Below, piece after piece: positions 1 through 5,225 of a stretch of DNA of 5,225 bases. Under the pieces are notes generated by a model. That model saw only the letters and a program-made list of their open reading frames with translations, did no database searches and had not been told where the DNA came from. The DNA is from Porphyromonadaceae bacterium (GTDB taxonomy: Bacteria; Bacteroidota; Bacteroidia; Bacteroidales; UBA11471), in assembly GCA_021199145.1 (NCBI GenBank), contig JAJQIP010000061.1, positions 1-5,225 of the forward strand, read 5' to 3'. The position numbers and the translations under genes were made by a program. Each line of letters opens with the position of its first letter. Within the stretch, counting starts at the first letter, position 1.

Positions 1-2
1 AA

Positions 3-665
3 GCTGAACCTTATGACTTCACGGGTACCTACACGGCAACCTGCCTGTCGACCGACCTGGAAGTTCTGAATGACGACCTCGGCTACGGCTACCCGACCGA
101 ATTCGAAGTGGTAATTTCCGACTACAACGAAAGTACAGGTAAATACTATATCTATACCTTCTTGAACGAAAATACCAATAGCATAAACTATGGCGGTATT
201 CCTATGGTCGCATCGGATGACAATAGCGATGTGCAGGTTGTCACGACAGATAAATATATCAAGACCATTGAGGCTGGGACCTACATGAAACTTCGTGACG
301 TGGACGGAGGAAGCAACACCATCAACCTCACGGCAAACGAGGATGGCACTCTCACTCTGGATGATTTCTCGGTTGTCATTTACGACTTTGATGCCGGAGA
401 ATATATTGCAGCTATATACCACAATGTAACCCTCACCAAAGCGAGTGATGCCGTGAAGAGCATCTCCGCTCCGGCCAAAAACGAGGCAAAGGTATATGCG
501 GCTGCCGGTACCATCTATGTCATTGGCGGTGAACCCACCTACGTAGAGGTTTACAACGCTGCCGGCGTACAGGTATATGCCGGTATCGCTTCCGAAGTAT
601 CGGGTCTCGCTCGGGGCATCTACTATGTACGGGCTGGTCAGACGGTAACTCCGGTCATCCTTTGA
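3..665 (+). CDS. Secreted beta-rich protein with C-terminal sorting-tail-like domain (5' truncated)
   Basis: The frame is open from the first complete codon at position 3 to a TGA at 663-665, giving 220 residues. The true start is outside the window. A GTG at 108 is in frame, but the upstream codons continue the same protein (AEPYDFTGTYTATCLSTDLE), so it is probably not the start. Visible residues 1-146 alternate hydrophobic and polar residues, are rich in Tyr, Thr, Asp and Asn, and look like a beta-sandwich or beta-barrel extracellular domain; I cannot name its family. Residues 151-220 form a second module with the pattern GTIYV, VEVYNAAGVQVY, then LARGIYYVRAG and a hydrophobic end (VIL). 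This resembles the Por/type IX secretion C-terminal domains and the related tails common in gut Bacteroidales. The last strand lacks the lysine often seen in classical sorting tails. By inference the protein is exported and held at the surface. Its function is unknown. The C-terminal module is the better-supported part. A strong hairpin follows 20 bases after the stop. Confidence 0.85.
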   Translation, partial: AEPYDFTGTYTATCLSTDLEVLNDDLGYGYPTEFEVVISDYNESTGKYYIYTFLNENTNSINYGGIPMVASDDNSDVQVVTTDKYIKTIEAGTYMKLRDVDGGSNTINLTANEDGTLTLDDFSVVIYDFDAGEYIAAIYHNVTLTKASDAVKSISAPAKNEAKVYAAAGTIYVIGGEPTYVEVYNAAGVQVYAGIASEVSGLARGIYYVRAGQTVTPVIL

Positions 666-684
666 TTCCACCTCTCTCTTTATA

Positions 685-724
685 CAACGAAAAGACCTTT
701 TCTTCGGGAAAGGCCTTTTCGTTG
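685..724 (+). terminator. Rho-independent-like hairpin with UUCG-type loop
   Basis: The left arm CAACGAAAAG (685-694) pairs perfectly with CTTTTCGTTG (715-724). After an A/C mismatch, CCTTTT pairs with GAAAGG (one G-T wobble), and a C-G pair closes a TTCG tetraloop. This gives 17 base pairs in a 40-base span, starting 20 bases after the stop of the upstream gene. The 3' arm contains a CTTTTC run, but the bases after the stem (ATAAATCAAC) are not a clean T tract, so termination efficiency is uncertain. The position and the very stable loop favour a terminator or 3' RNA-stabilising structure for the upstream gene. Confidence 0.75.
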
Positions 725-770
725 ATAAATCAACAACTATATAAAGCCATCTTTTGTATATCCCATTACA

Positions 771-809
771 ACCATAAACCATAAACCATAAGCCATAACC
801 TAACCATAA
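771..809 (+). repeat. ACCATAA heptamer tandem array
   Basis: Three perfect copies of ACCATAA lie head to tail at 771-777, 778-784 and 785-791. They are followed by one single-base variant, GCCATAA, at 792-798. After a four-base spacer (CCTA) another perfect copy occurs at 803-809, followed by CCTT. The array ends 22 bases before the ATG at 832, so it is probably in the 5' untranslated leader or overlaps the promoter. Copy number could change by replication slippage. A role as a binding site, a spacing element or an unstructured leader is possible, and none is shown by the sequence. Confidence 0.85.
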
Positions 810-831
810 CCTTAGCTATAAAAATAACGAT

Positions 832-2367
832 ATGAAAAAGATGATCCGAATTTATCTCTGCTCGATACTGTCGTTACTGTCGGTTCTCTCCGCAGGAGCA
901 CAAACCTTGGCAACAAGTAGCTCCCCCGTATCTTTGACGGACAACAACGGCCATATCGGCATGACCCTACAACCCTCTTCGGCAGCCGAAAACGATACCA
1001 TCTGGACTTTGACGGTGGGCGAAGAGTTTTCGGTAACCTGCGGTACCCTCTATTGCAGTAGCACATTTTCGGGCGAAATAGCGGTCATCCTCGTCAGGGA
1101 CAACGCTTTGGTAGCCATACTCTCCAGTCAGAGCCTCACCTATAAATCCTCCATGATTGGCAACACCTATTTCACCTGTTGCCTCAACGACGATATCGAA
1201 GTGCTCGACGGTGACGTCATCCGTCTGGCGACCACGACCGACGGGTCGACCTACAACATCATCCGAGGCTCCTCCACAGCGGTGACGGCGCAAATCCAAG
1301 CCGTAAATTATACACTGCCCCTATATCATATCAACCTACCGGAGACTATCTCCGGTGCCACCCTGAGAATCGGCGATACCAACCTCTTCTCCGACAAGGT
1401 GGTACGGGGCCGTAATTTCATCTTCTACGTTGAGCCTGATAACGACAACATGACGGTCATCGTCAAGGCCAACTCTGAAACTGTCGCTCCGTCGGGCTAC
1501 ATGTACACCCTCAGCTACGTCCTCCAGGACTACGACATAGATATTAGAATCTACGACCTCTCCACAGCCGTGACCTTCCACAAGATAAATGTCTCGGAGT
1601 CGGTACGCATCAGCGACCTCCTCACGCAGGAGGAGATGGACTGCACCACCTACCTCGTTGTCACCGGGGAGATGAAGGATGAAGACTTCTACACCATCCG
1701 CGACTGTATGCCCATTTTGCAGACACTCGACCTGACCCAGGCGACGGCCGAGAACAACTATGTACCGGAATATGCGCTCAACTACAACGTCTCCATCTCC
1801 AAGCTCTTTTTGCCGCAGAACATCGAAGGCTTCGGCAACGATGCCTTCCGGGAGATGCAGCAGTTGACCAGCATCATTCTTCCCGAAACCCTCTGCCACT
1901 TTGGACTGAATCAATTCTACGGCTGTCCCAAACTCACTACGGTATGGGTAAAGTGGAACCCCTTCGACCACGGGGAGACTCTCGGTTTCACCATCCCGCC
2001 CTGCGCCTTCCGCAGCACCTCCTATGAGACTGACGGCGTGCTCATCGTTCCGACAGGATGTGTGGAGGCCTACCGCAATGCGGCCAACTGGGGCAACTTC
2101 GCCACCATCCGGGAACCCTACCCCATCGACGAACTGGTCTATGCCACCGATGAGGTGACGGCCGAAAAGCCGGCCCAGGTAACGACCGAAAACGGGGCTA
2201 TTGTTGTGAAGCCGACTGGGTCGGAACCCGTGCAGATAATGGTCTACAACCTCAACGGAAGGGCTCTCTACCAGGCCACTTTCCAGGAAGAGACACGCAT
2301 TTCACTGCCTCGAGGCTTCTATATCGTATCGGTCAACCGCAAATGTGAAAAGATAATTATACCTTAA
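832..2367 (+). CDS. Secreted BspA-like leucine-rich-repeat protein with C-terminal sorting-tail-like domain
   Basis: This is a complete 511-residue gene with stop TAA. The ATG at 832 is chosen because it begins MKK and a good signal peptide: basic start, hydrophobic residues 7-21, likely signal peptidase I cleavage after A21-G22-A23. The in-frame ATG at 841 would shorten the basic region. Residues 25 to about 240 are beta-rich and of unknown function, with cysteines at 70, 75, 116 and 117. Residues about 265-428 are a short BspA/LRR_5-type block: LDL at 299-301, two clear repeats of about 23 residues (LFLPQNIEGFGNDAF, then IILPETLCHFGLNQFYGCPKL), and the typical closing segment with IVP, G, EAY and NW (about 404-420). 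Residues about 452-511 form a tail (VYNLNGRALY, then LPRGFYIVSVN, KIIIP end) like Por/type IX sorting domains. Such LRR proteins are known as surface adhesins or binding proteins, but no ligand can be inferred here. The gene is probably transcribed from its own leader, since a hairpin lies upstream. Confidence 0.93.
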   Translation: MKKMIRIYLCSILSLLSVLSAGAQTLATSSSPVSLTDNNGHIGMTLQPSSAAENDTIWTLTVGEEFSVTCGTLYCSSTFSGEIAVILVRDNALVAILSSQSLTYKSSMIGNTYFTCCLNDDIEVLDGDVIRLATTTDGSTYNIIRGSSTAVTAQIQAVNYTLPLYHINLPETISGATLRIGDTNLFSDKVVRGRNFIFYVEPDNDNMTVIVKANSETVAPSGYMYTLSYVLQDYDIDIRIYDLSTAVTFHKINVSESVRISDLLTQEEMDCTTYLVVTGEMKDEDFYTIRDCMPILQTLDLTQATAENNYVPEYALNYNVSISKLFLPQNIEGFGNDAFREMQQLTSIILPETLCHFGLNQFYGCPKLTTVWVKWNPFDHGETLGFTIPPCAFRSTSYETDGVLIVPTGCVEAYRNAANWGNFATIREPYPIDELVYATDEVTAEKPAQVTTENGAIVVKPTGSEPVQIMVYNLNGRALYQATFQEETRISLPRGFYIVSVNRKCEKIIIP

Positions 2368-2472
2368 AATAGACGACACAGCCGGTTTTTGGAAGGAGCG
2401 ACACCTGCCCGAAAGAAAATGCGGCATTCATGAAATTACAAACATCGGTACAAACCGCACACTTTTCGCCAC
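2368..2472 (+). promoter_or_regulatory. Intergenic leader before the SusC-like gene
   Basis: The 105-base gap has no convincing terminator hairpin, so read-through from the LRR gene into the transporter gene is possible. A TTTG at 2388-2391 could serve as a -33 element, but no TAnnTTTG is present at the expected distance. A direct repeat TACAAAC occurs at 2437-2443 and 2449-2455, and a small 4-bp hairpin CGGT-ACAA-ACCG lies at 2446-2457. A five-codon mini-frame (ATG at 2419, stop TGA at 2431-2433) precedes the gene. No Shine-Dalgarno sequence is seen upstream of 2473. Whether any of these elements regulates expression is unknown. Confidence 0.3.
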
Positions 2473-5225
2473 ATGGAAAAACTTTCCCTAAAACGACACC
2501 TGCTGGGCACCCTGTTGCTCGCTGCACTCCTCCTGGTAGGAATGCCCGCTTCTGCGGCGGGCAGAAGTGCTTCCCAATCTCCGGAACAGCCGCCCAGCGA
2601 AACGGCGGCCATCACCGGTAAGGTCACCGACAAGAATTCGGGGGAGGCCCTGCCGGGAGTTACCATTTCAATATGGATTAACAACAAGCTCTATTCGAGT
2701 TCCTTCTCCGACAACGACGGCTCCTACCGGATAAAAAAACCGAGTGGGAAATTTGAGTTGCAGGCTTCGGCCATCGGCTACAAGAAAGTGAGCCTCAACC
2801 CCCAAAGCGATGTGGTGAATATCGAGTTGGAAGACGAGGCCACCACGATGCAAGAGGTGGTCGTTACAGGTTTCTTCAACAAGAGCAAAGAGAACTTTAC
2901 CGGCTCCGTACAACAAATTTCAGGCATGGAGCTGAAACAGGTCTCGGGAACCAACATCTTCGCCGCCCTCTCGGCCCTTACACCGGGTATGACCTTAGTC
3001 GAGAACAACAGCATGGGGTCAAACCCCAACCAGGTGCCGGAGATTATCATCCGGGGTAATACCTCACTCTCGAACAACGACGACCAACAGGTGAACCAAC
3101 CTACTATCATCCTCGACGGATCGGAGATATCAATGTCCGACCTGTACGACCTCGACATGAACGAAGTGGAGTCCATCAACGTGCTCAAGGATGCCTCCGC
3201 ATCGGCTCTCTACGGTTCGAAAGCGGCCAACGGGGTCATCGTCATCACGCGGAAACCGATTACCGAATCGTCGTTGCGGGTCAACTACACCTTCACGGGC
3301 AATGTACAGTTCCCCGACTTCAGCGACTACAACCTCTTGAACGCCTCCCAGAAACTGGAATATGAACGGTTGGCGGGATTGTACGATGCGAACGGGGCCA
3401 TCAGCTCCACCACGGGACTTCCCTCTCAATACGAACTCGATGAGCTCTACAACAGCCGTTACAAAGCCATCCGTATGGGACAATACTCCGACTGGATGAA
3501 ACAGCCGGCCCGCACCGCCTTCTCCAACGACCACTCATTGCGTATCTACGGTGGGGCGGCCAATCTGCGTTACGAATTGACCGGCCGCTTCGGAAATACC
3601 GAAGGGGTCATGAAGGACGACTACCGCAAACGCTACAACTTGGGCTTCAAACTCGACTATTTCGTCAACAACTCCATCCAGATTTCCAACCGGACGACTT
3701 ATGCGGAACTCTCCATCAAGGAGACCCCTTACGGCAGCTTCTCACAATATACCCAGATGAACCCCTACGATGCCATGTTCAATGCCGACGGCAGTGTCAA
3801 CACCGACCTCTCGTGGGACCTCGACAACCCCCTCTACGAAGCCCTCTTGGGAAGCTATGACAAGAGCGGGTCACGGTCGATTACCAACACGACCGATTTC
3901 CGGTGGGATATCACCAAGGAGTTCCGTGTATCGGGTCACTTCACCGTCACCTCCGAATCGGGATGGGAGGAGATTTTCGTCTCGCCCGACTCCCAGACCT
4001 TCAAGGACGAGACCGACCTGACGCAAAAGGGGTCGAAAGATGAGACTATCTCCAAAGGGATTACCTACAACGCCTATGTAACTGCCGCATACAACAAGTT
4101 CCTGCAAGACCACTCGCTCATCTCCTTGACGGCCGGTTGGGAACTCAACTACAACAACAGCAAGAGTGAGTCGACCGAGACATTGGGCTACTTCAACGAT
4201 GCCCTCTCGTTCATCAGCAACGCCGCCGGCTATCCTACCGACACGCAACCCTACGGGTCGCAATCGGAGTCGTCGGACGTAGGTGCCTTCGTCACGGGTA
4301 GCTACACCTTCCGCAACCGCTACATCCTCGAAGCCACCTACCGGCTCACCGGTTCGTCGCTCTTCGGGGAGAACAACCGGTTCGGAAACTTCTGGTCAGC
4401 CGGTGGGGGCTGGAATATCCACAACGAAGATTTCATGCAGGACTTCGACAACATCGACCTGCTGAAACTCAGAGGAAGTGTGGGATATACCGGTAAAGTG
4501 ACCTTCAGTGCCTTCCAGGCCATGACCATGTACCAATACAGCAACTCCTACGAGTACAAATACGGCATTGGTGCCATCCCCAAGACCATCGGGAACGTCA
4601 ATCTGGGATGGGAGCGTACCATGACCTACGATGTCGGTTTCGATATGAGCCTCTTCGGCCGCCGCTTGAACTTGGTAGTCGACATTTACCTCAAAAACAC
4701 CAAAGACCTGCTCTTGGATAAATCCATGGCTCCGTCGACAGGGGTGACTACCGCCACCGACAATTTAGGTGAACTGCGCAACAAAGGTATCGAGTTCCAA
4801 CTCGACGGCTACGTCTTCCGCAACCAGAACTTCTATTGGAAATTGGGAACGACCGGATACTCCAACAAAAACAAGATTACGAAGATAAACAAGGCGTTGG
4901 AGGAGATTAACAAGGAGAATCAGGAACTCCAGAGCAGCTATCTCGAACCGCTTCCCCAATATGCCGAGGGCGAATCGACAACGGCGTTGAAACTGGTGCG
5001 CTCGGCAGGTATCGACCCCGCCACAGGACAGGAAATCTACATCAAGCGGAACGGGGAACTCACCTACACCTACGATGCCAGCGACAAAGTGTTGATTGGG
5101 GATACCGAACCCAAATACACAGGGACCTTCAATACCTCTCTCTACTTCAAGGGCTTCAGCATCTACGCCCTCTTCAACCTGAAGTGCGGCGGCTGGGGCT
5201 ACAACACGACTCGGGTGACCAAAGT
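2473..5225 (+). CDS. SusC/RagA-family TonB-linked outer membrane transporter (3' truncated)
   Basis: The frame is open from ATG 2473 to the window end (917 residues visible). An in-frame TGA at 2431-2433 with no other start codon between fixes this start. Residues 1-28 are a signal peptide (MEKLSLKRHLLG, hydrophobic core, cleavage after A26-S27-A28), followed by a Ser/Pro/Glu-rich linker to about 44. Residues 45-120 form a carboxypeptidase-D-regulatory-like domain (ITGKVTD, LPGVTI, SDNDGSYRI, GYKK). MQEVVVTGF at 126-134 is a TonB-box-like segment. Residues about 137-262 are the plug, with IIIRGN (191-196), IILDG (212-216) and the family hallmark VLKDASASALYG (237-248) before AANGVIVIT. The rest is beta-barrel. 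Late in it come the subfamily features YAEGES, VRSAGIDPATGQEIY (842-856), a GD..P motif at 876-880 and GGWGYN. Family members are usually about 1000-1100 residues, so roughly 100 or more are missing. It should import a ligand with TonB energy, normally capped by a SusD/RagB lipoprotein encoded next downstream. No STN domain precedes the regulatory-like domain, so sigma/anti-sigma signalling through this protein is unlikely. Substrate is unknown. Confidence 0.96.
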   Translation, partial: MEKLSLKRHLLGTLLLAALLLVGMPASAAGRSASQSPEQPPSETAAITGKVTDKNSGEALPGVTISIWINNKLYSSSFSDNDGSYRIKKPSGKFELQASAIGYKKVSLNPQSDVVNIELEDEATTMQEVVVTGFFNKSKENFTGSVQQISGMELKQVSGTNIFAALSALTPGMTLVENNSMGSNPNQVPEIIIRGNTSLSNNDDQQVNQPTIILDGSEISMSDLYDLDMNEVESINVLKDASASALYGSKAANGVIVITRKPITESSLRVNYTFTGNVQFPDFSDYNLLNASQKLEYERLAGLYDANGAISSTTGLPSQYELDELYNSRYKAIRMGQYSDWMKQPARTAFSNDHSLRIYGGAANLRYELTGRFGNTEGVMKDDYRKRYNLGFKLDYFVNNSIQISNRTTYAELSIKETPYGSFSQYTQMNPYDAMFNADGSVNTDLSWDLDNPLYEALLGSYDKSGSRSITNTTDFRWDITKEFRVSGHFTVTSESGWEEIFVSPDSQTFKDETDLTQKGSKDETISKGITYNAYVTAAYNKFLQDHSLISLTAGWELNYNNSKSESTETLGYFNDALSFISNAAGYPTDTQPYGSQSESSDVGAFVTGSYTFRNRYILEATYRLTGSSLFGENNRFGNFWSAGGGWNIHNEDFMQDFDNIDLLKLRGSVGYTGKVTFSAFQAMTMYQYSNSYEYKYGIGAIPKTIGNVNLGWERTMTYDVGFDMSLFGRRLNLVVDIYLKNTKDLLLDKSMAPSTGVTTATDNLGELRNKGIEFQLDGYVFRNQNFYWKLGTTGYSNKNKITKINKALEEINKENQELQSSYLEPLPQYAEGESTTALKLVRSAGIDPATGQEIYIKRNGELTYTYDASDKVLIGDTEPKYTGTFNTSLYFKGFSIYALFNLKCGGWGYNTTRVTK

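Larger units (their letters stand above)
666..831 (+). promoter_or_regulatory. Intergenic region: terminator, then leader of the LRR gene
   Basis: This 166-base gap separates the two tail-bearing genes. Its first part holds the hairpin at 685-724 and its second part the ACCATAA array at 771-809. Because a probable terminator comes first, a promoter for the gene at 832 is expected after about 725. I looked for the Bacteroidota promoter pattern (TTTG near -33, TAnnTTTG near -7). I found only a partial match, ATCTTTTG at 749-756, with no properly spaced upstream element, so no promoter is placed. Bases just before the start codon (GCTATAAAAATAACGAT) are A/T-rich and lack a Shine-Dalgarno sequence, as is usual in this phylum. 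The stretch 725-831 is poor in G on the + strand and should be weakly structured as RNA. Confidence 0.4.

Noticed and set aside
722..756. Possible Bacteroidota promoter (TTG at 722-724 and ATCTTTTG at 749-756)
   Set aside because: The -7-like box lacks the TA, the spacing of 24 bases is longer than expected, and the TTG is part of the hairpin arm.
1336..1971. Minus-strand open frame of 211 codons inside the LRR gene
   Set aside because: It lies wholly antisense to a well-supported gene, has no signal peptide or recognisable domain, and its composition (Val, Glu, Gly, Asp-rich) is what the reverse complement of this coding strand gives.
2430..2621. A 63-codon + strand frame beginning before the SusC-like start
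   Set aside because: It overlaps the SusC signal peptide region out of frame, and its product is rich in Pro, His, Arg and Cys without recognisable features, so it is most likely a shadow frame.
2778..4263. Several minus-strand open frames opposite the SusC-like gene (2778-3188, 3130-3534, 3871-4263)
   Set aside because: They overlap each other or the conserved plug and barrel coding sequence, show no domain features, and are explained by the codon bias of the sense strand.
4861..4932. Charged segment in the SusC-like barrel suggestive of a coiled coil (residues about 797-820, ALEEINKENQEL)
   Set aside because: A similar Lys/Glu/Asn-rich stretch before the YxEGxS and GIDPATG motifs is common in this SusC subfamily and is best read as an ordinary extracellular loop.
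1..5225. Mobile element, CRISPR array, defence island or RNA gene
   Set aside because: No transposase, integrase, regular spacer-repeat pattern, tRNA-like cloverleaf or rRNA sequence was seen on either strand.

Overview
The window reads as a chromosomal segment from a member of the Bacteroidota, most likely a gut or oral Bacteroidales. The grounds are a SusC/RagA-family TonB-dependent outer-membrane protein, a BspA-type leucine-rich-repeat secreted protein, C-terminal tails resembling type IX secretion (Por) sorting domains, and start codons without a clear Shine-Dalgarno sequence. Genus cannot be assigned. All three genes lie on the + strand.

Layout: (1) Positions 3-665 hold the 3' part (220 codons) of a secreted beta-rich protein whose start lies outside the window; it ends in a sorting-tail-like domain. 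(2) Positions 666-831 are intergenic. They contain a strong hairpin with a UUCG-type loop at 685-724 and an array of ACCATAA heptamers at 771-809 in the leader of the next gene. (3) Positions 832-2367 encode a complete 511-residue secreted protein: signal peptide, cysteine-containing beta-rich N-terminal region of unknown function, short BspA-like leucine-rich-repeat block, and a C-terminal tail of the same type as the preceding gene. (4) Positions 2368-2472 are a short intergenic leader. (5) From 2473 to the window end an uninterrupted frame of 917 codons encodes a SusC/RagA-like TonB-linked transporter. It has its signal peptide, carboxypeptidase-regulatory-like domain, TonB-box-like segment, plug and most of the barrel; the last part of the barrel and the stop codon are cut off.

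How the parts may work together: the first two genes look like exported proteins carried to, or anchored at, the cell surface by their C-terminal tails. The hairpin suggests they are separate transcription units. The SusC-like protein would normally pair with a SusD/RagB lipoprotein encoded just downstream, beyond this window, to import an oligosaccharide or peptide. No substrate can be named, because no enzyme or regulator is visible. I see no RNA gene, mobile element, CRISPR array or defence system. Most of the window is conventional Bacteroidales surface biology; the heptamer array, the paired tail-bearing proteins and the uncharacterised N-terminal region of the second protein deserve the most attention.
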